NCBI RefSeq assembly: GCF_037940415.1
Contig: NZ_CP149798.1
Location: 3,096,501 to 3,160,500, forward strand
Direction of reading: 5' to 3'
DNA from: Streptomyces sp. f51
Lineage (GTDB): Bacteria > Actinomycetota > Actinomycetes > Streptomycetales > Streptomycetaceae
DNA: 64,000 nucleotides
Below, piece by piece: positions 51,825 to 60,804 of the stretch (positions within the stretch are counted from its first letter, which is position 1; each line of letters starts with the position of its first letter). The notes under the pieces are model-generated. The model was given only the letters and a program-made list of their open reading frames with translations, ran no database searches and was not told the DNA's origin. A program made the translations under genes and the position numbers.

Positions 51825-52641
51825 TCGGAGGCAGGGACAGGTCGGCCACCACGGCCGCGTGGTCCGAGGGCCACACTCCGCCGACCGGGGCGTCCCCGGC
51901 CCTCCGTACGGACCGGACGTGCCCGAGGCCGCCGGGGCCCGGCGGCCCCACGTGGACGTAGTCGATGCGCGCGGCGGGGCTGTGCGGGCCGACGTGGGCG
52001 TTCGCCGGGTCCCAGGTGGCCGATGGCGCCGTCGGGTCGGCGTACTCCCAGGCGTCGAGGAAGACCTGCCCGGGAACCACGGGGGACGTCTTGTACCCAC
52101 CGAACAGGCGGATCTCGTCGGAGTCCGGCCAGGCGTTGAAGTCACCGGTGACGACCGGCGGGAACTCGGTGCCGCCCCGGTGCGCGGCGACGAACTCCGC
52201 GAGGGCGGTGACCTGTTCACGGCGCACGCCCGAGGCGTGGATGGCCGAGGTGAGGTGGGTGGTGAAGAAGGGCACCTCGTGCGTGGGCGTGGCCAGGCGG
52301 GCGTGCAGGGCGAGCCGTCCGTCGTACAGGTCGTCGGGGGCGGGCAGCCGCAGCACCTCCTGCCCCACCACGGGCCAGCGGCTCAGCACGGCGTTGCCGA
52401 CGTCGACGGTGTCGTCCCCGATCCGCCGCTGCCAGCGGTCACAGGCATCGGAGGCCGCCCAGGTCCAGTGCATCCCGAGCTCGTCCGCGAGCCACCCGGC
52501 GAGGTTCTGGCCGCCGCACTCCCACACCTCCTGCAACCCGACGACATCGGGCCGCAGTTCGCGCAGCACGGTCAGGATGGCCTTCTGTCGCTCCTCCCAG
52601 GGCCCGAACCTCCACCAGAGGTTCCAGGTCACGACCCTCAT
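51802..52641 (-). CDS. Endonuclease/exonuclease/phosphatase (EEP) family hydrolase
   Basis: 279 residues from ATG at 52641 (MRVVTWNLWWRFG). EEP landmarks: VVTWNLWWRFG (Asn), DVVGLQEVWECG (catalytic Glu), VTGDFNAWPDSDEIRLF (Asp/Asn), IDYVHV, and WPSDHAAVVADL (Asp-His). These are Mg-dependent phosphodiesterases acting on nucleic acids, sphingolipids or phosphoinositides. There is no signal peptide, so it is cytoplasmic unless the longer frame is used. The frame stays open to 52833 but that part reads like non-coding GC-rich DNA. Confidence 0.85.
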   Translation of the reverse strand: MRVVTWNLWWRFGPWEERQKAILTVLRELRPDVVGLQEVWECGGQNLAGWLADELGMHWTWAASDACDRWQRRIGDDTVDVGNAVLSRWPVVGQEVLRLPAPDDLYDGRLALHARLATPTHEVPFFTTHLTSAIHASGVRREQVTALAEFVAAHRGGTEFPPVVTGDFNAWPDSDEIRLFGGYKTSPVVPGQVFLDAWEYADPTAPSATWDPANAHVGPHSPAARIDYVHVGPPGPGGLGHVRSVRRAGDAPVGGVWPSDHAAVVADLSLPPISPGPRP

Positions 52642-53080
52642 CCGCAGCCACCCGCTCCCGTCGCGCCACACCGGGAACCATTGAAACAACTCCCCCGCGC
52701 CCCGGACCAGTCGTCCGGAGGGGTTCCGGACACCGGCGCGGAGAGGGTCCCCGGGCGGCGGCCCGCACGGGGACCCGGCCCGTGGAACCCGCCGGGTGTC
52801 CGGCCGCGGTGGGTCCGCGCGTCCCACAGCCATCCCAGGGTTGCGCCTTTCCGCAGGTCACCAGGGGTGGGATGGTTTCACCGTCCCAGTTGCGCGCCTG
52901 CCGTTGTCCCAGGCCCGCGAGGAATCCCATGCTGTGGCTGTCGCACCGGCTGAGGCACGTCGTCAGCTCGGCAGCCGCAACACCCCGGCCCGTCCACAGG
53001 GGACACCCGTGTCCGTCGGCCCGGGGTGCCGACCACCGGCGCACGCGACCTCTCACGGATCGAAAAGGAAACGGGACACC
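52642..53080. other. 439-bp gap before the lipoprotein gene
   Basis: No gene is seen. It contains a perfect 14-bp dyad GGACACCCGTGTCC (53001-53014), 67 bp before the lipoprotein start, a candidate operator. A wider CATCCCA/TGGGATG pair lies at 52831-52837 and 52868-52874. Confidence 0.5.
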
Positions 53081-53898
53081 ATGAACACGCCTGCCCGCAG
53101 AAACGACAAGAGCACCCGGGGCTGGAAGTCCTACGTCCTCGGGGCCACGGCGGCAGCGGCGCTGCTCGCGACCACGGCGTGCCACCCGGGCGCGGCCGAG
53201 GGCTCCGACGGCTCCAGGCCCTCGGCGAGCCCGAGCGGAACGGCGTCGGCCGCGCCGGGCGGTGCCACGAGCGACGCGGGCGGCGAGAGCGCCGTCCCCG
53301 GCGGGGCGCCACGGGCGGCACGGGCACCGCCGGCGGCGGAGGTACCACGGGCGGCAGCACCAAGGGCGGCACGAGCGCCGGCAGCGGCGGCGGCAGGACG
53401 GGCGGCACCGGTACGGGCGGCTCCAAGGGCTCCAAGGGCGGTACGGGTAGCGGTGGCAGCACCGTCGCCGCCTGCACCCAGAAGGAACTCGGGGTGTCCG
53501 CCGTGAAGGAGCGGGACAACCGCCACCTCGTCCTCACGGTGCACAACGCGAGCGACAAGAAGTGCGACCTCTACGGCTACCCCGTCGTGACGCTCGGCGC
53601 CGACGCCCAGTTCACGACCCCCGTGATCAAGGACAGCGACGGGACCCCGGGGGTGCCCGTCACCCTCGACCCGGGCCGGGAGGCCTACGCCGCCCTGCTC
53701 GTCGGCAGCGGCAACACGGGTGGGTACGAGGCGAAGAGCATCACCCTGAGCCTCCAGGGCGGCAAGCCCGGCAGCAGCGTGGGCAAGCCGATCGACGTCC
53801 CGATGCCCGTCAGCACGCTGCACGCGGACAACGGCCAGCTGGTCACCTACTGGACGACCGCTTCCGGCTTCGCCCTGCGGTTCATCATGTCGAAGTGA
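53081..53898 (+). pseudogene. DUF4232 lipoprotein with a frameshift
   Basis: From ATG at 53081 the frame gives a lipoprotein signal ending ALLATTACHPG and a Ser/Ala/Gly spacer. At about 53301-53312 (a GGCGGGGCGCC stretch) the reading changes by one base. The other frame then gives the expected Gly/Thr linker and a full DUF4232 domain: ACTQKELGVSAVKERDNRHL, VHNASDKKCDLYGYPVVTLG, DVPMPVSTLH and ASGFALRFI to the stop at 53898. One missing base would restore about 272 residues. It is either a recent mutation, a sequencing error in a GC-rich spot, or slippage. Without repair the DUF4232 domain is not made as a lipoprotein. Confidence 0.8.
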
Positions 53899-53916
53899 GG
53901 GACCCCCGCCGGGGCC

Positions 53917-54657
53917 TCAGCCCGTGTTGGACAGGCGGTCCAGCCACTCCGTGAGCAGGGCCGTCTCGCCGGGGGTGAACGCGGGGCTCGGGTGCAGGCG
54001 GAGCTGTGCGCCGAGACGGGTCGCGGTCGCCGGGACCGTGGAGGCAGCAGGTCCGGCGGTCCGTGCCTCCGGGGCGGTCACCTCCGGGGCGAAGACGGAG
54101 GCGTGCACCGCGTCCCGTACACGGCGGGACAGGGTCTCGTCCGTGAAGGTCGCCGGGCGGGAGACCAGCATCAGGCAGACACCGACGTTCGAGGACATGA
54201 TCATCTGCGCGGCGAGTTCGGGGGCGAGCCGCAGCTTGCCCTGTTCGGCGGCGCGGCGCAGGTCGCCGGTGAGGATCCGGTGGGCCTCCAGCGCCGCGGC
54301 GGGCGGGGTGCGCATCGCCGGGGAGTGCATCAGGCGGTAGAGGTTCGGGTTGCGCAGGGCGAACTCGGTGTGGCCGTCCCAGCCGTCGCGCAGGTCCTGG
54401 ACCGGGTCGGTGCCGGGGTGCCGCTCCCGCTTGGCCGCCAGGTACCGCTCCCAGCCGTGGTCGACGACGGCCGACAGCAGGCCCTCCTTGTCGCCGAAGT
54501 GGCGGTAGAGCGCGGGGGCGCCGACCCCGGCGGCCTCGCACACGGCCCGGGTCGAGACGTCCCCGTCCGGGGACCCCGCGACCAGCTCGGCGGCCACGGC
54601 CAGGATGCGGGCCCGGGTGGTCACGGGGGCCGTGCCGGGGTTCGTGCTGTCGCTCAT
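53917..54657 (-). CDS. TetR-family regulator downstream of an SDR
   Basis: 246 residues from ATG at 54657. HTH: ARILAVAAELVAGSPDGDVS, then TRAVCEAAGVGAPALYRHFG with ALYRHFG as recognition helix. The C-terminal ligand domain has RNPNLYRLMHSPAMRTPPAA, as in WHG-type TetR proteins. It is the second gene of a minus-strand pair with the SDR at 54704-55453 (46 bp between). It probably represses that operon through the duplicated GTAGC-GCC-GCTAC sites upstream of the SDR. Confidence 0.88.
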   Translation of the reverse strand: MSDSTNPGTAPVTTRARILAVAAELVAGSPDGDVSTRAVCEAAGVGAPALYRHFGDKEGLLSAVVDHGWERYLAAKRERHPGTDPVQDLRDGWDGHTEFALRNPNLYRLMHSPAMRTPPAAALEAHRILTGDLRRAAEQGKLRLAPELAAQMIMSSNVGVCLMLVSRPATFTDETLSRRVRDAVHASVFAPEVTAPEARTAGPAASTVPATATRLGAQLRLHPSPAFTPGETALLTEWLDRLSNTG

Positions 54658-54703
54658 GTCGGTGATCCTGACATCTTCGGCGCCGCGGGCGCAGCGGGCG
54701 GTG

Positions 54704-55453
54704 TCAGGCGATGCCGCCGTTGGCGCGCAGCACCTGGCCGTTGACCCAGCGTCCCGAGGGGCCCGCGAGGAAGGCGACGACCGAGGCGATGTCCTCGGGG
54801 GTGCCGAGCCGCTCCAGGGGCGGCTGGGCGGCCATGCGCGCGATCGTCTCCTCGTCCTTGCCGTCCAGGAAGAGGGCGGTGGCCGTCGGACCGGGCGCGA
54901 CGGCGTTGACGGTGACGTCCCGGCCGCGCAGCTCGCGGGCGAGGATCAGGGTCATGGCCTCGACGGCGCCCTTGGTCGCGGCGTACGCGGTGTAGCCGGG
55001 GAGGGCCAGGGCCAGCACGGAGCTGGAGAAGTTGATGATCGCGCCGCCCGCGCGCAGCCGGCGCGCGGCCTGCTGGTCCACCACGAACGTGCCGCGGATG
55101 TTGGTGCGGTGCATCCGGTCCAGCGCGTCGAGGTCGAGGTCGACGAGCGGGGCCAGGGTCATGACACCGGCCGCGTGGACGACGACGTCGACGCCGCCGA
55201 AGGTCTCCTTGGCCGTGTCGAAGAGGGCGGCGACCTCCGCCTCCTCGGCGACGTCGGCGCGGAAGGCGACGGCCTGCCCGCCCGCCTCGGCGATCGCCGC
55301 GACCGCCTTGTCGGCCTCGGCCGCGTTGCCCGCGTAGTTCACGACGACGGCGAACCCCTCACGGGCCAGCCGCTCGGCACTCTCACGCCCGATCCCCCGC
55401 GATCCGCCGGTGACGATCGCGACGCGCGGGGAGGTGCTCGGCTGCTCACTCAT
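54704..55453 (-). CDS. SDR-family oxidoreductase
   Basis: 249 residues from ATG at 55453 with AAGGAG 7 bases before. TGGSRGIG near residue 12, NYAG after beta2, NAG-equivalent HAAGVM, catalytic SSSVLALALPGYTAYAATK, and PGPTATALFLDGKDEETIAR. It resembles FabG-like and glucose-dehydrogenase-like SDRs that act as general carbonyl reductases. Together with the following TetR gene it forms a self-regulated operon of the kind induced by reactive carbonyls or xenobiotics. Confidence 0.9.
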   Translation of the reverse strand: MSEQPSTSPRVAIVTGGSRGIGRESAERLAREGFAVVVNYAGNAAEADKAVAAIAEAGGQAVAFRADVAEEAEVAALFDTAKETFGGVDVVVHAAGVMTLAPLVDLDLDALDRMHRTNIRGTFVVDQQAARRLRAGGAIINFSSSVLALALPGYTAYAATKGAVEAMTLILARELRGRDVTVNAVAPGPTATALFLDGKDEETIARMAAQPPLERLGTPEDIASVVAFLAGPSGRWVNGQVLRANGGIA

Positions 55454-55525
55454 GGCGTTGCTCCTTGTCTCGGCCGGGGTGGCGGCGTTCACCATCCCGA
55501 TAAGAACAACGCTAACACTCACGCC

Positions 55526-55571
55526 GTAGCGCCGCTACCCGCACGATGGCCTGTCGCCGTAGCGCCGCTAC
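55526..55571. promoter_or_regulatory. Two identical palindromes GTAGC-GCC-GCTAC
   Basis: 13-bp dyads at 55526-55538 and 55559-55571, 33 bp apart (three helical turns), within a longer 16-bp identity. They lie 73-118 bp upstream of the SDR start, a good operator for the TetR encoded in the same operon. Confidence 0.72.
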
Positions 55572-55585
55572 GGGCGCCCGCCGCA

Positions 55586-57049
55586 TCACCCCGGCCAGAC
55601 GATCGCCTGCGTCTCGCTGTACGCGTGCAGGGCGTACGAGCCCACGTCCCGGCCCACTCCGCTCTTCTTGAAGCCGCCGAACGGGGCCTCCATGTTGCGG
55701 CCGACCGTGTTGACGCCGACGCCGCCCGCGCGCAGCCTGCGGGCCACGCGGAAGGCGCGGGCCACGTCACCGGACCAGACGTAGTCGATCAGGCCGTACT
55801 CGGAGTCGTCGGCCAGGGCGATCGCCTCCTCCTCGTCGTCGAAGGGCAGCACCACCACGACCGGACCGAAGATCTCCTCACGGACGACCCTCATGTCCGG
55901 GGTGCAGTCGGCGAGAAGAGTGGGGGCCACGTAGAAACCCGTGGGCAGGGACGGGCGTTCGCCGCCTGTGACGATCCGCGCCCCCTCCTTGCGGCCGAGT
56001 TCGACGTAGGACTCGACGCGGTCACGGTGGGCCGCGGAGATGACCGGGCCGACCACCGTGCCCCGCTCGCGTGGATCGCCCACCTTCAAGTGGGCCGCGT
56101 AGGCGGCCAGTTGCTGCACGAGGAGATCGTGCACGCCCCGCTGCACCAGCACCCGCGTCGGCGCCGTGCAGATCTGTCCGCTGTAGAAGGAGAAGGTGGT
56201 GCCGATGCCCGCCACCGCCGAGCCGAGATCGGCGTCGTCGAAGACGACGGCCGCGCCCTTGCCGCCCAGTTCCATCAGCTGGCGCTTCATGCCGCGCCCG
56301 CACACCTCGGCGATCCGCTGTCCGACCGCCGTCGAGCCGGTGAAGCTGACCATGTCGACGTCCGGGGAGTCGACCGCCGCCTCGCCGGACTCCGGCGTCG
56401 AACCGCTCACCACGTTCACCACGCCGGGCGGCACGCCCGCCGCCTCCAGCGCCTCGGCCATCCGGTACACCGACAGCGGGTCCTGCGGGGCCGGCTTCAC
56501 CACCACCGTGTTGCCCATCGCCAACGCGGGGGCGATCTTGCCGGCCGGGTTGGCCCAGGGGTTGTTGTACGACGTGATGCAGGTGACCACGCCCACGGGC
56601 CGGCGCACGGCGAGCGCGCCCATCACGGCCGCCCCGCCGAAGGGTCCCGCCTCGTTGATCTGCGGCGGCAGCGCCGTCTCGACGGGTTCGGGCCGCGCGT
56701 AGCGCAGGAAGCGGGCCATCCCGACGCCGACCTGCATCCCGCGCGCCGTCCCGGTGGTGGCGCCGCTCTCCGCCTGGGCGAGGTCCGCGTACGGCACGAG
56801 GTTGCGCCGGATGACGTCCGCCGCCCGCGCGAGGACGGCGCACCGCTCCTCGGCGGGTGTGCGCGACCAGGGTCCGAACGCCTCACGGGCCGCCGCCGCG
56901 GCCGCGTGCACCTGGGCCCGGGACGCCTCGGGGGCGAGCCCGACCGTCCTCTCGGTCGCCGGGTCCCTCACCTCGTAGAACCCGTGGTCGGGCGCCACCC
57001 ACGCGCCGCCGACGAACAGCCGCTGCCCGGAGCTCTCCGAGGCCGTCAC
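55586..57049 (-). CDS. NAD(P)-dependent aldehyde dehydrogenase
   Basis: 487 residues from GTG at 57049, overlapping the preceding gene's stop by 4 bp (GTGA), so translationally coupled. ALDH motifs: ITSYNNPWANPAGKIAPALA, VVKPAPQDPLSVYRMAEALE, FTGSTAVGQRI, catalytic Glu in MELGGKGAAVV, catalytic Cys about 294 in FYSGQICTAPTRV, and EEIFGPVVVVLPF. It oxidises an aldehyde to the acid in the cytoplasm. It is the third gene of a minus-strand operon LLM, amidohydrolase, ALDH that starts at 59918 behind two CTGACG operators. Confidence 0.92.
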   Translation of the reverse strand: MTASESSGQRLFVGGAWVAPDHGFYEVRDPATERTVGLAPEASRAQVHAAAAAAREAFGPWSRTPAEERCAVLARAADVIRRNLVPYADLAQAESGATTGTARGMQVGVGMARFLRYARPEPVETALPPQINEAGPFGGAAVMGALAVRRPVGVVTCITSYNNPWANPAGKIAPALAMGNTVVVKPAPQDPLSVYRMAEALEAAGVPPGVVNVVSGSTPESGEAAVDSPDVDMVSFTGSTAVGQRIAEVCGRGMKRQLMELGGKGAAVVFDDADLGSAVAGIGTTFSFYSGQICTAPTRVLVQRGVHDLLVQQLAAYAAHLKVGDPRERGTVVGPVISAAHRDRVESYVELGRKEGARIVTGGERPSLPTGFYVAPTLLADCTPDMRVVREEIFGPVVVVLPFDDEEEAIALADDSEYGLIDYVWSGDVARAFRVARRLRAGGVGVNTVGRNMEAPFGGFKKSGVGRDVGSYALHAYSETQAIVWPG

Positions 57050-58776
57050 CGGGTGCTCACCGTCCTGGTGTCGCGGCCGGACCGCAGGACCCTGCCGGGT
57101 ACCGCCCCCGTCACCACGTCGTCGCGGATCACCTCGGTGCCGTTGACCCACACGGCGTTCACCCCGATCGCCCGGGAGTCGAGGCGCGGGCTGTCACCGG
57201 GCAGGTCGTGCACCAGCGTGGCCTTCCCCGCGTCGATCCGCTCCGGGTCGAAGAGCACCAGGTCCGCGTGGAACCCCACCTCGACGCGCCCGCGTCCGCG
57301 CAGCCCGAACAGCCGGGCCGGGTCGTCCGTCAGCATCTTCACGGCCTGCTCCAGGGAGGCGAGACCGCGACCGCGCAGACAGTCGCCGAGGAACCGGGTG
57401 GTGTACGGGGCGCCGCACATGCGGTCCAGATGGGCGCCGGCGTCGGAGCCGCCGAGCAGGACGTCCTCGTGCCGCCAGGTCTCGGCGCGCAGGGCCCAGG
57501 AGTCCGGGTCGTTGTCGGTGGGCATGGGCCACAGGACCGTCCGCAGCTCGTCGGCCGCGCAGATCTCCACCAGGCAGGCGAAGGGCTCCTGGCCGCGTTC
57601 GGCGGCGATGTCGCGCACCACTCGCCCGGTCAGCCCCTCGTTCGCCGGGCTGTAGGTGTCGCCGATGACGTAGCGGCCGAAGTCGGCGAGCCGCCGGAAG
57701 ACGCCCGCCTCCTTGCTCCGGGCGCGCGCGAGCATCTCGGCGCGGACCGCGGGGTCGCGGAGCCTCTCGATGCGCTCGGGGACGGGCAGCGCGAGCACCG
57801 GCCCCCAGCCGGGGATCAGGTTCAGGGCGCAGAAGGTGCGAAGCGACATGTTCATCGGGGTGAGGATCGGCATGGTGAGCGCGACGACACGGCCGCCGGA
57901 CTTGCGGGCGCGCTCGCTCGCCTCCAGCTGGCGCGGGACGCGCTCGGGGACGGCGGAGTCGATCGTGAGGACGTTCCAGTTGAGCGGGCGGCCGGCGGCC
58001 GCGCTCATCTCCACGAACAGATCGATCTCGGCGTCGCTGAACTGGTCGAGGCAGCCGGCCGTGATCGCCTCGATCTGGGTGCCCTCGTGCTCGCCCACGG
58101 CCCTTGAGAGGGCGAGCAGTTCGGCGGGTTCGGCGTGCCGGGAGGCGACCGGCCGGCCGTCTCCGTCGGAGTGGGTGGAGGACTGGGTGGTGGACAGGCC
58201 CCAGGCTCCCGCGTCCATCGCGTCGTGGAACAGCCGCAGCATGGCGTCGAGTTGGTCCCGCGTCGGCTGCCCGCCCACCGCGCCGGGACCCATCACGTAC
58301 CGGCGCAGCGCGCAATGGCCCACCATGAAGCCCGCGTTGACCGCGATCCGGCCCTCCAGGGCGTCGAGGTACTCCCCGAAGGTGTGCCAGTTCCAGGGCG
58401 CGCCCTCCTCCAGGGCGACCAGGGACATGCCCTCGACCCTGGACAGCATGCGGCGCGTGTAGTCGGCGTCCTCGGGGCGGTCGGGGTTCAGCGGGGCGAG
58501 GGTGAAGCCGCAGTTGCCGCCCGCGACCGTGGTGACGCCGTGGTTGAGGGACGGGGTCGCGTAGGGGTCCCAGAAGAGCTGGGCGTCGTAGTGGGTGTGC
58601 GGGTCGACGAAGCCGGGGGCGAGGACGAGTCCGTGCGCGTCCTCACTGGTCCCGGACGGCTCGGTGACCGTGCCGATCACGGCGATCCGGCCGTCGCGCA
58701 GCCCCACGTCCGCGGTGTACGCGGGCGCTCCCGTGCCGTCCACGACGGTCGCGCCCCTGATCAGATGGTCGAGCAT
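57046..58776 (-). CDS. D-aminoacylase / N-acyl-D-amino-acid deacylase-like amidohydrolase
   Basis: 576 residues from ATG at 58776. Amidohydrolase superfamily: LAPGFVDPHTHYDAQ has the HxH metal pair (60 and 62). TTVAGGNCGFTLAPL carries a conserved Cys seen as metal ligand in D-aminoacylases. LGGSDAGAHLDRM supplies the catalytic Asp. The family hydrolyses N-acyl-D-amino acids, hydantoin-like rings or related amides. It is 20 bp after the LLM gene and overlaps the ALDH gene, so co-transcribed. Confidence 0.88.
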   Translation of the reverse strand: MLDHLIRGATVVDGTGAPAYTADVGLRDGRIAVIGTVTEPSGTSEDAHGLVLAPGFVDPHTHYDAQLFWDPYATPSLNHGVTTVAGGNCGFTLAPLNPDRPEDADYTRRMLSRVEGMSLVALEEGAPWNWHTFGEYLDALEGRIAVNAGFMVGHCALRRYVMGPGAVGGQPTRDQLDAMLRLFHDAMDAGAWGLSTTQSSTHSDGDGRPVASRHAEPAELLALSRAVGEHEGTQIEAITAGCLDQFSDAEIDLFVEMSAAAGRPLNWNVLTIDSAVPERVPRQLEASERARKSGGRVVALTMPILTPMNMSLRTFCALNLIPGWGPVLALPVPERIERLRDPAVRAEMLARARSKEAGVFRRLADFGRYVIGDTYSPANEGLTGRVVRDIAAERGQEPFACLVEICAADELRTVLWPMPTDNDPDSWALRAETWRHEDVLLGGSDAGAHLDRMCGAPYTTRFLGDCLRGRGLASLEQAVKMLTDDPARLFGLRGRGRVEVGFHADLVLFDPERIDAGKATLVHDLPGDSPRLDSRAIGVNAVWVNGTEVIRDDVVTGAVPGRVLRSGRDTRTVSTR

Positions 58777-58796
58777 CGCGGAGGTACCCCCTGGAC

Positions 58797-59918
58797 CTAG
58801 ACGACGGCTTGGCGGAACCGGGTGGTGCGGTGCACCGGGTCCGTGTCGATCTTCGGGATGACGTGCTCGCCGATCAGCCGGATCGTCTGGAGGGTCTCCT
58901 CCTTGGGGACGCCGACGGGCAGTCCGAAACTCAGCTGGTCGGCGCCGGCCTGCTCCCAGCGCTTGCACTGGGTGAGCACCTCGTCCGGGTCGCCGCAGAT
59001 CAGCAGTTCCTCCTCGATGAGGAGCTCGACGAACTCCGCGTTGTACTCGGGGAGGGTCTCGGGCCAGACGGGGAAGCCCTCGGGGCGCGGGAAGGTGTCG
59101 TGGTAGCGGAAGACGAGCGAGGGCAGGTAGTGCAGTCCGCCGCCGACCGCGATCGCGATGGCCTCGTCGTGGGTGGGCGCGCAGATGGCGGTGGTGGTCA
59201 CCATCACGTTGTCGTTGACGAAGTCGCCGATGGGCTCGGCGTCGACGACGGCGGTCTTGTACTGCTCCAGGACCCATTCCATGTCGGCGACCTTCTGCAC
59301 GCTGAAGCCGAGCACGCCGAGGCCCTTGCGGGCGGCCATGGCGTACGAGGGCGGCGACCCGGCGGCGTACCACATCGCGGGGTGGGACTTCCCGTACGGC
59401 TTGGGCAGGATCTTGCGGGGCGGCAGCGACCAGTGCTTGCCCTGGAAGCCGACGTACTCGTCCTGGAGCCACATCTTCGGGAACTCCGCGATGGTCTCTT
59501 CCCAGATCTCCTTGGTGAAGTTCATGTCGGTGATGCCGGGGAGGAAGCCGAGGATCTCGTGCGAGCCGGCGCCGCGGCCCGACCCGAACTCGAAGCGGTT
59601 GCCGGTGAGATGGTCGAGCATGGCGACCTTCTCGGCGACCTTGACCGGGTGGTTGACCTGGGCGAGCGGGTTGAAGATGCCGGAGCCGAGGTGGATGCGG
59701 TCGGTGGCGTGGGCGAGGTAGCCGAGGTAGACGTCGTTGGCCGAGAGGTGCGAGTACTCCTCCAGGAAGTGGTGCTCGGAGGCCCAGGCGTACTTGAAGC
59801 CGGACGTGTCCGCCTGGATGACGTACTCGGTCTCCTCCATCAGCGCCTTGTGCTCGGCGAGCGGGTCGGTCTCGGCGCGCTTGCCCACGTATCCCTGTAC
59901 AAAGAGCCCGAATTCCAA
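58797..59918 (-). CDS. LLM-class (luciferase-like) flavin-dependent oxidoreductase
   Basis: 373 residues from ATG at 59918 (MEFGLFVQGYVGKRAETDPL). TIM-barrel signatures: YAWASEHHFLEEYS, the HHF motif of bacterial-luciferase-like monooxygenases; IHLGSGIFNPLAQVNHPVKV; and NRFEFGSGRGAGSHEI. These are FMN-linked monooxygenases of the alkanal type rather than F420 reductases. First gene of the LLM-amidohydrolase-ALDH operon. Dyads at 59946-59960 and 60006-60020 lie just upstream, the first 28 bp from the start codon. Confidence 0.9.
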   Translation of the reverse strand: MEFGLFVQGYVGKRAETDPLAEHKALMEETEYVIQADTSGFKYAWASEHHFLEEYSHLSANDVYLGYLAHATDRIHLGSGIFNPLAQVNHPVKVAEKVAMLDHLTGNRFEFGSGRGAGSHEILGFLPGITDMNFTKEIWEETIAEFPKMWLQDEYVGFQGKHWSLPPRKILPKPYGKSHPAMWYAAGSPPSYAMAARKGLGVLGFSVQKVADMEWVLEQYKTAVVDAEPIGDFVNDNVMVTTTAICAPTHDEAIAIAVGGGLHYLPSLVFRYHDTFPRPEGFPVWPETLPEYNAEFVELLIEEELLICGDPDEVLTQCKRWEQAGADQLSFGLPVGVPKEETLQTIRLIGEHVIPKIDTDPVHRTTRFRQAVV

Positions 59919-59945
59919 GGCGTTTCACCGTCCCCATCCAGTTAT

Positions 59946-59960
59946 CTGACGTACCGTCAG
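59946..59960. promoter_or_regulatory. CTGACG-N3-CGTCAG operator, copy 2
   Basis: Perfect 6-3-6 dyad, 28 bp before the LLM start codon. Confidence 0.82.
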
Positions 59961-60005
59961 ATTCTTTGAGCCGACTGTTCCACCGCGTGCGTGGACCGTC
60001 AATAG

Positions 60006-60020
60006 CTGATACGGCGTCAG
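60006..60020. promoter_or_regulatory. CTGACG-type operator, copy 3 (variant arm)
   Basis: CTGATA-CGG-CGTCAG, 60 bp from copy 2. The right arm is consensus and overlaps the stop codon of the upstream SDR gene; the left arm has two changes. Confidence 0.65.
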
Positions 60021-60793
60021 AGAACACTCACGCCCGCGAGCCAGCCGCCGTCGATCACGAAGGGCTGCCCGGTGATGTACGAGGAGTCCTCGCCGGTCAG
60101 GAACAGGGCCAGCCTGGCCACGTCCTCCGGGCGGCCGATCCGGCCGAGCGGCACGAGCTTGGAGTAGAACGCGTCGAGCGCCTGCGAGGCCTCCTCGGCG
60201 TCCTGGCCCGGGGACAGCTGCGCCGGGTTGCTCATGGCCGTGTCGACGGCGCCGGGGCAGACCGCGTTGACGCGGATCCCCTTCTCCGCGAGCTCCAGCG
60301 CCGCCACGCGGGTCAGACCGACGATGGCGTGCTTGCTCGCCGCGTACGCGCCCACGTACGCCATTCCCGTGAGCCCGGTGAAGGACGACGTGTTCACGAT
60401 CGTGCCGCCGCCGGCCGCGGCGATCTCGGGTGCGAGGCTCTTGATCCCGAGGAACACCCCGACCTGGTTGACCTGCACGATCTGCATGAACTCGGCCAGC
60501 GGGGTGTCGACGAGCGCGTTGAAGCGCAGGATCCCGGCGTTGTTGACCAGCCCGTCGATCCGCCCGTACGCGGCCTTCGCCGAGGCGACCGCCGCCGTCC
60601 AGTCCTCCTCCCGGCCCACGTCCAGGTGCACGTACGTCGCGCCGATCTCCTTGGCCAGCTCCTCCCCCCGGTCGTCGAGCACGTCCGCGACGATCACGCG
60701 CGCGCCCTCCGCCGCGAAGAGCCGCGCCTCCTGTTCGCCCTGCCCGCGCGCCGCGCCGGTGATGAGCACGACCCGCCCGTCCAGCTTGCCCAT
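60017..60793 (-). CDS. SDR-family oxidoreductase (3-alpha/20-beta-HSD-like)
   Basis: 258 residues from ATG at 60793. LITGAARGQGEQEARLFAAE (TGxxxGxG), VADVLDD (acidic residue after beta2, NAD preference), NNAGILRF, and catalytic SSFTGLTGMAYVGAYAASKH. PGAVDTAMSNPAQ and FVIDGGWLAG complete it. TGAARGQG is typical of the hydroxysteroid-dehydrogenase-like SDRs. It follows the LLM gene at 60805-61746 by 11 bp and shares its transcript. Confidence 0.92.
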   Translation of the reverse strand: MGKLDGRVVLITGAARGQGEQEARLFAAEGARVIVADVLDDRGEELAKEIGATYVHLDVGREEDWTAAVASAKAAYGRIDGLVNNAGILRFNALVDTPLAEFMQIVQVNQVGVFLGIKSLAPEIAAAGGGTIVNTSSFTGLTGMAYVGAYAASKHAIVGLTRVAALELAEKGIRVNAVCPGAVDTAMSNPAQLSPGQDAEEASQALDAFYSKLVPLGRIGRPEDVARLALFLTGEDSSYITGQPFVIDGGWLAGVSVL

Positions 60794-60804
60794 GCCATGA
60801 CTCC

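Noticed and set aside
53917..54657. This TetR protein as the regulator of the CTGACG dyads
   Set aside because: Its own operon carries a different duplicated palindrome (GTAGC-GCC-GCTAC) and no CTGACG dyad.
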